A program made the translations under genes and the position numbers. From Bifidobacterium polysaccharolyticum (GTDB lineage: Bacteria; Actinomycetota; Actinomycetes; Actinomycetales; Bifidobacteriaceae): 64,000 nt of DNA. Below, in pieces: positions 9,901 to 17,788 of the stretch. The DNA lies in NCBI RefSeq assembly GCF_016101585.1, contig NZ_JACFQG010000003.1, positions 63,826 to 127,825 on the forward strand, in the 5' to 3' direction. The notes under the pieces are model-generated. The model saw only the letters and a program-made list of their open reading frames with translations. It searched no databases and had not been told where the DNA came from. Each line of letters begins with the position of its first letter. The first letter of the stretch is position 1.

Positions 9901-10045
9901 GGACGGGTGGACCTCTTTGGAATACACCCTTCTGATCAGGGGGACCTCGATCAGGGTGACGGTGACGCCGGAAGGTGTGGGCTTGCAGCGCATGTCAGGA
10001 CCGTCTATGGTCCTCAACGTCAATGGTCATCCCCGTCAGGTGTGA
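6983..10045 (+). CDS. Fused beta-phosphoglucomutase / GH65 disaccharide phosphorylase
   Basis: A 1020-residue bifunctional cytoplasmic enzyme. Residues ~1-230 are a HAD-family beta-phosphoglucomutase: nucleophile motif FDLDGVLV with D12 and D14, the SSSRNA motif, GKPAPDTY, and the VEDALSGV acidic motif. Residues ~260-1020 are a glycoside hydrolase family 65 phosphorylase, with the catalytic acid Glu749 in GPDEY and the phosphate-site region HKVLKQTDVVLALFLL. Family knowledge: GH65 enzymes phosphorolyse alpha-glucobioses to beta-glucose 1-phosphate plus glucose, and the mutase turns beta-G1P into glucose 6-phosphate, so both steps are in one chain. The linkage specificity (trehalose, kojibiose, nigerose or maltose) is not decided by sequence here. 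It follows its importer after 66 bp. Confidence 0.93.
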   Translation: MKIVQSLAVLFDLDGVLVPTVRLHKAAWKELFDQVLPEDVSPYENQDYFNYVDGKPRYDGVSAVLASRGVDLPQGNPADGPTVRSICGLGNRKNAIFERLLNEEGIEPYPDTVDVLRHLMGTGKRLAVVSSSRNANTVLSAAGIRNFFDVIVDGNVRAREGLKGKPAPDTYAFAAHLLGVRPEEAVVVEDALSGVAAGRAGGFGMVVGVDRGAGRQALLDSGADHVVDQLIEMIQDGSARADLARPADLDPTTYPVDPWALIENKEGDSNSATLFSVSNGNIGVRGAGDPSRDLGSGTFMSGFHDTFTIKHPETAYGFARVGQVIQGVPDASDFSLSLDGYPLGSPVSASQKVDFRRGISSYVRRYRTDDGADLSVTVERMVCLFDPHLALYTLIIESPDRTMTVDVDARINGNAPRRQASNDPRKSNLVDGCGIHEVLEDADGDQEGPVCHVYRCNNSQMTAVLAVRQYAESTDGDPGVRPMMTSALPEDVWHLRVPAGGRVSVRRYAAYRSPSILPVGVDCGLVVRTREGSDARSMVLACLEDLDSACHKGAGGLEGAQRSWLEDFWRRGDVQVAAGDGGRIQQVSRWEIFQLAQATAQVRNGVGAKGLSGSGYDGHYFWDTEIYILPFLTYTDPARARAILHYRHEMLPAARRRAAIMNLDGALFPWRTINGEEGSAYFPTGTAQYHIDADIAYALMQYVLVSGDDDYLGREGIDILVETARMWASLGSYQSDGRFHIHSVTGPDEYTALVDDNLYTNQMARFNLMAVIQAVHRLDEADETGEILAQARQRLGFGDEDLKIWKGMAEAMFMPYANQEGVHAQDAQFMNRPKWDFEHCPARPLLLYYHPLAIYGHKVLKQTDVVLALFLLSSWFTPEQKLADFDYYDPLTTGDSTLSAASQSILAAEVGRKELAMDYFRRSLFADVFNLHDNTEDGIHLAAAGGVWSTLVCGFGGMRDTGGTAIGIDPRLPDGWTSLEYTLLIRGTSIRVTVTPEGVGLQRMSGPSMVLNVNGHPRQV

Positions 10046-10086
10046 ACGAGGGCCTCTGGATACAGCTCTCCAAGGAGGTTCACCGG

Positions 10087-11109
10087 TCAGCGGATCCTAC
10101 CGGCGGGCGGGGGGCCGACGGTGGCCCGCTCTATCAGTTTGGTAGGGAAGATGATCGTCTTCAGTGCCAGGTCGCCCTCGATGGCCTTCAGCGCGACCTC
10201 GGCCGCTGTCACCCCCTGCTTGCGTACCGGTTGGGCCACCGTAGTCAGTCCGAATGGTCGGCCCAGGTCGTGCCCGTCGATGCCGATGACCGAGATGTCT
10301 CGACCCACTGCCAGGCCGCGCTCGCGGATGGCTTGGATGGCCCCCATGGCCATCTCATCCGAGGACGCCATGATGGCAGTGATATCGGGACGCCTGTCCA
10401 GGAGGCGTTTGGTGGCCAGGTAGCCGTTGGAGGCCGTCATGATGGTCACGGCTTCGTCCAAGCTGTCGGAGCACTCGAGGTTGAAGCGCGTCAGGGTCTG
10501 CTTCCAGCCATCCCGTCTGCGCTGGGAGGGAGCGAATGGGCAGAGGTCATTGGTCTGACCTGACAGGTGGCCTATGGTCTTGTGCCCCAACGTAATCAAG
10601 TGACGGCAGGCCTGTGCCGCAGCTTGCCCGTCGTCGATTCCTACATGACTGTAGCCCTTCTGGCGAACGGAAACGAAGACGGCCGGCACACCCAGGGATC
10701 GAAGTTCGGCCTCCTCCTGCTTGTCGAAGAAGAGTGAGAGGACCAGGACCGCGTCCACCTTTCCCACCAGATCCCGTGCCTTGAACCGTTGACGTTTGGG
10801 GCCAAGGTAGTCGGGCAGGGAGTAGACAAGGGCGTCATAGCCTGCCTTGCGGAAGGTCTGTTCCGCGCATTCGAGGATGGTGCTGAAGAACCACCGCGAC
10901 ATGTCCGGCTGGATCAATCCGATGGAATGGGTCCGCCCGCTGGCCAGAGAGGAGGCGGTGGGGGAGGGGGTGTATCCCAGGGCCTTGGCGGCCTGGAGGA
11001 CTAGTTCACGGGTTCGCCCGCCCACCCCGGGCAACCCCCGTAGGGCCCGTGAGACCGTGGCCGTTGAGACGCCGGACAAGCGGGCCACGTCTTCGATTCT
11101 TACGGTCAT
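10087..11109 (-). CDS. LacI-family transcriptional regulator (disaccharide locus)
   Basis: Sugar-responsive DNA-binding repressor of about 340 residues. The N-terminal helix-turn-helix and hinge helix are typical: IEDVARLSGVSTATVSRALRG, then PSPTASSLASGRT. A periplasmic-binding-protein-like effector domain follows, with SDEMAMGAIQAIRERG and ISVIGIDGHDLG late in the chain. An upstream in-frame GTG at 11136 would add nine residues, but neither start has a strong ribosome site. The gene is convergent with the phosphorylase gene. The AAGCGCTT operator before the binding-protein gene is its probable target (inference). Confidence 0.93.
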   Translation of the reverse strand: MTVRIEDVARLSGVSTATVSRALRGLPGVGGRTRELVLQAAKALGYTPSPTASSLASGRTHSIGLIQPDMSRWFFSTILECAEQTFRKAGYDALVYSLPDYLGPKRQRFKARDLVGKVDAVLVLSLFFDKQEEAELRSLGVPAVFVSVRQKGYSHVGIDDGQAAAQACRHLITLGHKTIGHLSGQTNDLCPFAPSQRRRDGWKQTLTRFNLECSDSLDEAVTIMTASNGYLATKRLLDRRPDITAIMASSDEMAMGAIQAIRERGLAVGRDISVIGIDGHDLGRPFGLTTVAQPVRKQGVTAAEVALKAIEGDLALKTIIFPTKLIERATVGPPPAGRIR

Positions 11110-11412
11110 ACCGTCATTATGCCAGCGTGAAGTCACAAGGGAATCCGCGATCCTCGAGGTGGCTGGATGCCTTTGTTCTGCTGGTCAGGTGATTCTTGCT
11201 GATGCAGACACGCCCGGATTATCGGGGTTGCATCTGGTTCTGGCTCCAATAAAATAGGCAACGCTTGACGAATCCAGGGCGGACACGCGCGGCGTTGCAT
11301 AGGCGAGGAACATAGCCGGGCGTCACCATCGGTCAGTCACTCTCCCGGACGGTCACGGCAATGAGAAGACCAGATCAGAGAAGTTCAACAGGGAACGTGA
11401 GGGTGTCCTCCA
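11110..11412. other. Intergenic region between LacI gene and ABC exporter
   Basis: Contains the divergent 5' ends of the LacI gene and the exporter operon. Apart from the promoter at 11228-11255 there is a 7-bp inverted repeat, GCAACGC (11258-11264) and GCGTTGC (11292-11298), in the exporter leader. No additional gene is seen. Confidence 0.5.
11228..11255 (+). promoter_or_regulatory. Probable promoter of the ABC exporter operon
   Basis: TTGCAT (-35, 11228-11233) and TAAAAT (-10, 11250-11255) are separated by 16 bp, about 160 bp before the first exporter gene. Confidence 0.5.
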
Positions 11413-13251
11413 ATGTACGTCGATTCTGCGAAGAATCAGCACAGCAGCAACCTTCGATGGATCCTCCCCTACTGCAGGCCGGACGCCGGTAGAATCGCCG
11501 CCGCCTTCCTGCTTTTTGCGGCGGATAAGGTCCTGGTCATGCTTATGCCCATTTTGGCGGGCATGATCGTGGACCAGGTCATTGGCCAGGGACATGAGGA
11601 CCGGCTGCCCAAGCTTTGTTTCGCCATGATAGCCGTCACCCTTGGGCGCAGCATCTGCCGCTATGGCTACCAGATGTTCATGGAGCGATTCGGACAGAAC
11701 ACCATCTATCGGCTGGTCAGCGACGAGTATGAGAAGCTCCACGACATGGACTTCACCTACTTCAACCACACCCGCAACGGCGACATCATGAGCCGGATGA
11801 CCTCGGACACCGATGCCATCCGCCACTTCGTCTCTTGGGTCTCCTACAACATCCTGGAGGCTGTCTGTCTCTTCGTTGGGTCGCTGGCCGTCATGTTCAC
11901 CATCGAATGGCGGCTGGCCCTGGCCCTGCTGGCGGTGACACCATTCCTCTTCTACTTCACCTGGCAGCTCTCGAAGCACGCCCACCCGCTCTTCTACGCC
12001 ATCCGCAACTCGCTGGCATCCCTCAATTCCATGGTCGAGGAGAACATCGAAGGCAACCGGGTGGTCAAGGCCTTCGTCCGCGAGCCCTATGAGACCGAGA
12101 AGTTCGATCGGCACAACGATGACTACATGGAACGCAACATGGACTCCGCCCGCAACAGCCGCACCTATATGCCATGGCTGGACGGCTGCTCCTACATGCT
12201 CCAGCTGATCACCCTGATCCTGGGCGGCTGGCTGGTCATCCGCCAGCAGATGACCCTGGGCGCCCTGGTCTCCTTCAACAGTTTCCTGTGGATGATTGAT
12301 GGCCCGGTGCGCCAGTCCGGCTGGCTGATCAACGATGTGGAGCGATTCAACGCCTCCTGCGTCAAGATCCGTCGGCTGCTGACGGCCGAGCCCAGGATTG
12401 TCGAGCGCAAGAACGCCCAGGCCAGCGTGGTCCAGGCAGCCACGGTTCGCGCCAAGGTCAACGGCGAGCAGACTGAGGACCCGGTCAGAATCCGTGGGGA
12501 CATCCGCTTCGATCACGTCAGTTTCGCCTTCCCTGACGATCCGGAGACCCCCATTCTCAAGGACATCGACTTCCACGTGGCGGCCGGCACCCGACTGGGC
12601 ATACTGGGGGAGACAGGATCGGGCAAGTCCACCCTGGTCAGCCTGGTGGCCCGCTTCTACGACCCCACCGTGGGCCATGTGCTCATCGACGGGATCGACG
12701 CCAGGCAGTGGCCCCTGGACCTGCTGCGGCGGCAGGTCAACATCGTGGCACAGGACACTTTCCTCTTCTCGGACACCATCGGCGACAACATCGCCTTCGG
12801 AGCCCACCGCGACGACGAGCAGTATGTCAGGACCATGGCCTCCATGGCCGGAGCGGACTCCTTCATCAACCGGATGCCTGAGGGCTATGACACCGTGGTG
12901 GGCGAGCGCGGCGTGGGCCTGTCAGGCGGCCAGAAGCAGCGGCTCAGCCTGGCCCGGGCCCTGGCTGATGACCCGGCCATCCTGATCATGGACGACACCA
13001 CATCGGCCGTCGACATGGAGACCGAGGCCACCATCCAGCGGCATCTGCAGGAGATGGAGGGCACCAGGACCATGGTTACCATCGCCCACAGGATCTCCTC
13101 CATCAAGGATTCCGACCTGATCCTGGTCCTGGACCACGGCAGGATCGTAGAACGCGGGTCCCATGAGGATCTGGTCCACGCCCACGGCCGCTATTACCGG
13201 ATATACCGCAAGCAGTTGGGGCTGCAATCCGGGCAGTCGGTGGGATTCTGA
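11413..13251 (+). CDS. ABC exporter half-transporter, degenerate-site subunit
   Basis: Type IV (B-family) ABC exporter of 612 residues. It has six N-terminal membrane helices (~residues 20-320) fused to a nucleotide-binding domain. Walker A GETGSGKST lies at ~399-407, the signature LSGGQKQR at ~503, and Walker B ILIMDD at ~523. The residue after Walker B is Asp instead of the catalytic Glu. This is the hallmark of the non-hydrolysing site in heterodimeric exporters such as TM287/288 or BmrCD. The second subunit follows after 29 bp. The substrate is unknown; drugs, lipids or peptides are all possible. Confidence 0.93.
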   Translation: MYVDSAKNQHSSNLRWILPYCRPDAGRIAAAFLLFAADKVLVMLMPILAGMIVDQVIGQGHEDRLPKLCFAMIAVTLGRSICRYGYQMFMERFGQNTIYRLVSDEYEKLHDMDFTYFNHTRNGDIMSRMTSDTDAIRHFVSWVSYNILEAVCLFVGSLAVMFTIEWRLALALLAVTPFLFYFTWQLSKHAHPLFYAIRNSLASLNSMVEENIEGNRVVKAFVREPYETEKFDRHNDDYMERNMDSARNSRTYMPWLDGCSYMLQLITLILGGWLVIRQQMTLGALVSFNSFLWMIDGPVRQSGWLINDVERFNASCVKIRRLLTAEPRIVERKNAQASVVQAATVRAKVNGEQTEDPVRIRGDIRFDHVSFAFPDDPETPILKDIDFHVAAGTRLGILGETGSGKSTLVSLVARFYDPTVGHVLIDGIDARQWPLDLLRRQVNIVAQDTFLFSDTIGDNIAFGAHRDDEQYVRTMASMAGADSFINRMPEGYDTVVGERGVGLSGGQKQRLSLARALADDPAILIMDDTTSAVDMETEATIQRHLQEMEGTRTMVTIAHRISSIKDSDLILVLDHGRIVERGSHEDLVHAHGRYYRIYRKQLGLQSGQSVGF

Positions 13252-13280
13252 CACATCAGCAGGCATGGCAAGGTGAGACG

Positions 13281-15188
13281 ATGAAGCAGAAAGAGCAACG
13301 TTCGGCGGGCACCGCGCGCAGGAACACCTTCCGCGAGGACGAGGACCTGGAGGAGCAGATTGACTTTGGGGACATCAAGCGTATAGGGGCCTATCTGAAG
13401 CCCTACCTGCGCCAGGGGGTGATCATCCTGGCGGCGGTCCTGTCCATGAGCGCCATCGCAGTAGCCATCCCCTACATGACCAAGACCATGATCGACACGG
13501 TCATCCCCTCCAAGGACCCGGTCCGGCTCTTCGCCCTGGGCGCGGTCTTCCTGCTGGCCATCGTGGTCTACGAGCTTCTTCTGCGCTACCGGACCGTGGC
13601 CATCACCCAGGTGGGCCAGCTCATGCTCAAGGACATGCGCCGGGACCTCTTCACCCACATACAGACCCTGCCCTTCTCCTACTTCGATTCCAGGCCCCAC
13701 GGCAAGATCCTGATCAGGGTGGTCAACTACGTCAACACCCTCTCGGACACCCTGAGCTCGGGTCTGATCAACGTGATCGCAGACATCTTCACCTTCCTGC
13801 TGACCCTGGTGGTCATGTTCGTCATCGACTGGAGGCTAACCCTTTGGTCCCTGGTCCTCATGCCTCTGCTAGTGCTCTATGTGTTGGTCCTCCAGCGCTT
13901 CCAGCGGCGGGCCTACCAGCGCCTGTCCAACAAGCAGAGCAATCTGAACGCCTACATCCATGAGTCCATCGCAGGGGTCAAGACCACGCAGACCTTCGTC
14001 AGGGAGCGCGAGCAGTTCCACACCTTCCAGGAGCAGCAGGGGCAGGTTCGCAGCTCCTGGATGCGGGCCGTGCACATCCAGTACCTGATGTGGCCAGGAG
14101 TGCAGAACATCTCCACCATCACCATCGCACTGATCTACTATCTGGGGATCACCGGCCTGGGCGGCGTGCAGGTGACCACGGGTATGCTGATCGCCTTCGT
14201 TGGCTATGCCAACAACTTCTGGAACCCCATCATCAACATCGGCAACTTCTACAACCAGCTGATCACCTGCTCGGCCTACCTGGAACGCATCTTCGAGACC
14301 CTGGATGTCCACCCGGAGATCGAGGACCGCCCGGGGGCCATAGAGCTGCCTCCGGTCAAGGGCAGGGTGGACTTCAACGACGTGGTATTCAAGTACGAGC
14401 CCGGAGGCCGCAACATCCTCAACCTGGTGGACTTCCATGTGCCGGCAGGCAGCACGGTCGCCCTGGTGGGGCCCACGGGTGCCGGCAAGACCACCATCGT
14501 CAACCTTCTTTCGCGTTTCTACGACGTGACCGAGGGCAGCGTTTGCGTGGACGGGCATGACGTGCGCGACGTGACCCTGGCCTCCCTGCGCCGGCAGATG
14601 GGGGTCATGCTTCAGGACACCTTCATCTTCACCGGCAACGTGCGCGAGAACATCCGCTACGGACGCCTGGATGCCACCGACCAGCAGATCGAGGAGGCCG
14701 CCAAGGCCGTTCATGCCCACGAGTTCATCATGGAGCTGCCCGACGGCTACGATACCAAGGTCGAGGAGCGCGGATCCACCCTCTCCGCAGGTCAGCGGCA
14801 GCTGATCGCCTTTGCCAGGGTTCTGCTGGCCGACCCCCGCATCCTGATCCTGGACGAGGCGACCAGCAGCATCGACACCCGCACCGAGGAGGCCCTCCAG
14901 GCCGGACTGGCCCACCTGCTCAAGGGGCGGACCTCCTTCGTCATCGCCCACCGGCTGTCCACCATCGAAAATGCGGACCAGATCTTCTACATCGATCACG
15001 GGCAGATCGTGGAGCATGGCACCCACCAGGAGCTTCTGGCCAAGAGGGGTGCCTACTACCGGCTGCACGAGTCCCAGTACGCCATGATCCGCACGGCCAA
15101 CGGCGACCAGGCGCAATCGACACAGCCGGACGATGATGCTGGACAGGGCAGCCATGTTCGGCAGGATTCGGTCGTCTCTGCGCAATAG
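13281..15188 (+). CDS. ABC exporter half-transporter, catalytic subunit
   Basis: Partner of the preceding half-transporter (635 residues, membrane domain then NBD). Walker A GPTGAGKTT lies at ~397-405, a slightly unusual signature LSAGQRQ at ~500, and Walker B ILILDEATSS at ~520 with the catalytic Glu present. The pairing is consistent. The canonical site would combine this subunit's Walker A/B with the LSGGQ of the first subunit; the degenerate site would combine the first subunit's Walker B Asp with this LSAGQ. The start is supported by AAGGTGAG before the ATG. Confidence 0.93.
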   Translation: MKQKEQRSAGTARRNTFREDEDLEEQIDFGDIKRIGAYLKPYLRQGVIILAAVLSMSAIAVAIPYMTKTMIDTVIPSKDPVRLFALGAVFLLAIVVYELLLRYRTVAITQVGQLMLKDMRRDLFTHIQTLPFSYFDSRPHGKILIRVVNYVNTLSDTLSSGLINVIADIFTFLLTLVVMFVIDWRLTLWSLVLMPLLVLYVLVLQRFQRRAYQRLSNKQSNLNAYIHESIAGVKTTQTFVREREQFHTFQEQQGQVRSSWMRAVHIQYLMWPGVQNISTITIALIYYLGITGLGGVQVTTGMLIAFVGYANNFWNPIINIGNFYNQLITCSAYLERIFETLDVHPEIEDRPGAIELPPVKGRVDFNDVVFKYEPGGRNILNLVDFHVPAGSTVALVGPTGAGKTTIVNLLSRFYDVTEGSVCVDGHDVRDVTLASLRRQMGVMLQDTFIFTGNVRENIRYGRLDATDQQIEEAAKAVHAHEFIMELPDGYDTKVEERGSTLSAGQRQLIAFARVLLADPRILILDEATSSIDTRTEEALQAGLAHLLKGRTSFVIAHRLSTIENADQIFYIDHGQIVEHGTHQELLAKRGAYYRLHESQYAMIRTANGDQAQSTQPDDDAGQGSHVRQDSVVSAQ

Positions 15189-15231
15189 CAGGCTGGCCTG
15201 TGCATCGCAATTGGTTCTCGACTAGCAGGAT

Positions 15232-15243
15232 TACATCGTTGTA
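15232..15243 (+). promoter_or_regulatory. Arabinan regulon operator, site 1
   Basis: TACATCGTTGTA is a one-step variant of the palindrome TACAACGTTGTA. It lies 60-70 bp before the GH43-GH27 gene pair. Related sites precede the other arabinan units in this window. Probable target of the LacI regulator at 21752-22834. Confidence 0.6.
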
Positions 15244-15303
15244 AAATAAGCGACGACAAGTCAACAGCCGACAGGTTCGGTAGCCAGGGCAAAGGAGCAG
15301 ACG

Positions 15304-16371
15304 TTGAGCAATACGGTTCACAAGGACGCCGAAGGAGCCGACCCCTACGGGTATCTGATGGTGCACTTCATTGAAGACCCCCAGGGGTACGCCGAACGCC
15401 TCTACTTTGACCTGTCCCGGGGCGACGACCCTCTGAGCTGGGATCCGCTGTACGGGGGCAGGCCGCTGCTGACCTCGCACCTGGGCACCACCGGTCTGCG
15501 GGATCCCTACATGGTGCGTGATCCGCGCAACGGACGGGTCTATGTCATGGCCACCGATCTTCGGGTGTTCGGCGGCGATCAGTCACAGGGCAGCGGCTGG
15601 GAGCACTGGTCCCATCACGGCAGCACCAAGCTGATGATCTGGTCCACTGACGACCTGATTCATTGGTCTGGCCCCCGGCCGCTGGATGTGTCCTTGCAGC
15701 AGGACGGCAGCAGGGTCCAGTTGGGCATGGCCTGGGCTCCGGAGTGCCTATGGGTACCCGACTATGAGGGGCCGGGGCAGGGGGCCTTCGTCCTCTACTG
15801 GTCATCCAAGCTCTTTGACCAGGATGATCCCGACCATGCCGACCCGTCGGTATATGACCGGGTGCTCTGGGGGTCAACCACCGACTTCACCCAGGAACAC
15901 TTCCGTTATGGGGGAGTCCTTATCGATACCGGTCGCAATGCCATCGACACCACCATGGTCCAGCGCCCCCTGCCTGGCGGCGGCCTGCGCACCTACCGGG
16001 CCACCAAGGACAACGGCTTTGGTCGGGGCATCTGGCTGGACAGCACCGACAATCCCCGCTGGTGGCTGCCACAGGCCCGGTGGACCACCATCCAGGAGCG
16101 TATTGGCGCCGGCTGGTGCGCTGATGGCAACCCCTCGGGCGTGGAGGGTCCGGCTCTTTATGCCGACCATGCCCGTAACCGCTGGTACCTGCTGGTAGAC
16201 GTGATCCCTTCAGTGGGCTACAGGCCCATGGTCAGCGATGATCCAGACGCTGGGTTCGACTACGCCCGGGAGCAGGATTTCCACCTGCGCCCCCATACCA
16301 AGCACGGCGGGGTCCTGTCCCTGACCCGGCAGGAATACGAACGTCTGCGCCCTTTGGCGCAACGGAACTGA
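15304..16371 (+). CDS. GH43 family glycosidase (cytoplasmic arabinan/arabinoside hydrolase)
   Basis: A 355-residue five-bladed beta-propeller glycosidase without a signal peptide. The N terminus YLMVHFIEDPQGYAERLYFDLS and the catalytic-base region LRDPYMVRDPRNGRVYVMATDLRV match the GH43 clade that acts on arabinose-containing oligosaccharides. A later WAPECLW motif and VEGPALY (acid region) complete the active-site blades. The start codon is TTG, supported by AAAGGAG six bases upstream. A paralogue of the same type sits at 37969-39033. It is the first gene of a unit with the GH27 gene, behind operator site 1. Confidence 0.85.
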   Translation: MSNTVHKDAEGADPYGYLMVHFIEDPQGYAERLYFDLSRGDDPLSWDPLYGGRPLLTSHLGTTGLRDPYMVRDPRNGRVYVMATDLRVFGGDQSQGSGWEHWSHHGSTKLMIWSTDDLIHWSGPRPLDVSLQQDGSRVQLGMAWAPECLWVPDYEGPGQGAFVLYWSSKLFDQDDPDHADPSVYDRVLWGSTTDFTQEHFRYGGVLIDTGRNAIDTTMVQRPLPGGGLRTYRATKDNGFGRGIWLDSTDNPRWWLPQARWTTIQERIGAGWCADGNPSGVEGPALYADHARNRWYLLVDVIPSVGYRPMVSDDPDAGFDYAREQDFHLRPHTKHGGVLSLTRQEYERLRPLAQRN

Positions 16372-16399
16372 AACAAAAGGACCGAGAAAGGAGCAAGAC

Positions 16400-17782
16400 A
16401 TGGACAAGGCCTGGAGACCGCCTATGGGGTGGAACAGCTGGGACAGCTACGGGACCACCGTCACCGAGCAGGAGGTTCTGGACAACGCGCAGATTATGCG
16501 CGACAGGCTGCTCCCAGTGGGCTGGGACACGGTCGTCATAGACATCGCCTGGTACGACCCGACCGCCAGGGCCCATGGCTACAACGCCAAGGCGCCACTG
16601 GTCCTGGATGACTATGGTCGGCAGCTGCCCGACCCGGTCCGGTTTCCGTCGGCGGCCGACAGCCAGGGGTTCGCTCCGCTGGCCGCTCGGATCCACGATC
16701 TGGGATTGCGCTTCGGCATCCACGTCATGCGGGGCATCCCTCGGTTGGCGGTTGAGCGGAACCTGCCCGTCCTCGGCACCTCCTACACCGCCGCCCAGGT
16801 GGCTGATACCGCCCATGTCTGTGCGTGGAATCCCGACAATTACGGACTGGACCAGTCCCATCCGGGAGCCCAGGCCTGGTATGACGCCCAGGTTGACCAG
16901 TTCGCCCGTTGGGGAGTGGATTACCTGAAGGTGGACGACATGCAGGTCCCCTTCATGGATCGTGAGATTGACGCCTACGCCCGGGCCATCCGCAAGGCCG
17001 AGCAGGCCTATGGCCATCCCATGACCCTCTCCCTGTCCCCGGGCACCCGGGTGCCGACCACCCATCTTGGCTTCCTGCGGGACCACGCCCAGCTCTGGCG
17101 GATTTCGGACGATCTCTGGGATCGTTGGCAGGACCTTTACGCCCAGTTCGCCCGTCTGGCCCGCTGGGCACCTTTGCAGAGCACGGGCCACTGGGCTGAT
17201 GCGGACATGCTGCCTCTGGGGCATATCGGGCTGCGGGCCGAGCGGGGCGGGGACCGGTCAAGCCTCCTGACAGCCGACGAGCAGCGCACCATGTTGACTC
17301 TTTGGGCCATGGGGCGCTCGCCGCTGATGGTGGGCGGCGACCTTCCCAGCAGCGATGAGGCCACTCTGTCGCTTCTGGATAACCCGGCCCTGGAGGAGGT
17401 CACCGCCGGATCGGCCGACAATGGCGAGATCATCCGGGAGCCGGTCGAGGGCGGGGATCACCAAAGCAAGGAGATCTCAGGCGAGGAAATCGTCTGGAGG
17501 GCCCTGGCCAGCGACTGGGCCGACGGAACCCCCTCGGCCCATGCCAGCGGGGTCTATGCGGCCGTCTTCTGGACCGGGGATCGCCCGCGGCAGGTCAGGA
17601 CGGCCCTGTCCTCACTGGTGGGCCTGGATAGGGCGGACGGGGCCTGGACCCCGGTCGACCTGTGGCGGGGCCGGACCTCGGAGCCCGCCCAGATCAGCCT
17701 GGAAGGACAGGGTGTCGACCGTGAGCTGGTGACTCTTGTGCCTGCACACGGTGTGGTCTGGGTGGCTCTGGATCCCCACTGA
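16400..17782 (+). CDS. GH27 glycosidase (alpha-galactosidase or beta-L-arabinopyranosidase)
   Basis: A 460-residue (beta/alpha)8-barrel enzyme of clan GH-D, cytoplasmic (no signal peptide). The N terminus PPMGWNSWDSYG is diagnostic for the clan. The nucleophile is Asp179 in YLKVDD, and the acid/base lies in RISDDLW (Asp237/238). A C-terminal beta-sandwich follows. GH27 includes alpha-galactosidases and beta-L-arabinopyranosidases, the latter described from Streptomyces and Bifidobacterium. In an arabinan cluster with GH43 enzymes the arabinopyranosidase role is the more likely reading, but this is context inference. It follows the GH43 gene by 28 bp with an AGAAAGGAG ribosome site. Confidence 0.85.
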   Translation: MDKAWRPPMGWNSWDSYGTTVTEQEVLDNAQIMRDRLLPVGWDTVVIDIAWYDPTARAHGYNAKAPLVLDDYGRQLPDPVRFPSAADSQGFAPLAARIHDLGLRFGIHVMRGIPRLAVERNLPVLGTSYTAAQVADTAHVCAWNPDNYGLDQSHPGAQAWYDAQVDQFARWGVDYLKVDDMQVPFMDREIDAYARAIRKAEQAYGHPMTLSLSPGTRVPTTHLGFLRDHAQLWRISDDLWDRWQDLYAQFARLARWAPLQSTGHWADADMLPLGHIGLRAERGGDRSSLLTADEQRTMLTLWAMGRSPLMVGGDLPSSDEATLSLLDNPALEEVTAGSADNGEIIREPVEGGDHQSKEISGEEIVWRALASDWADGTPSAHASGVYAAVFWTGDRPRQVRTALSSLVGLDRADGAWTPVDLWRGRTSEPAQISLEGQGVDRELVTLVPAHGVVWVALDPH

Positions 17783-17788
17783 GGCTGA

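Noticed and set aside
13869..15185. Leftward 438-codon frame opposite the second exporter gene
   Set aside because: Antisense of a clear ABC transporter; no motif.
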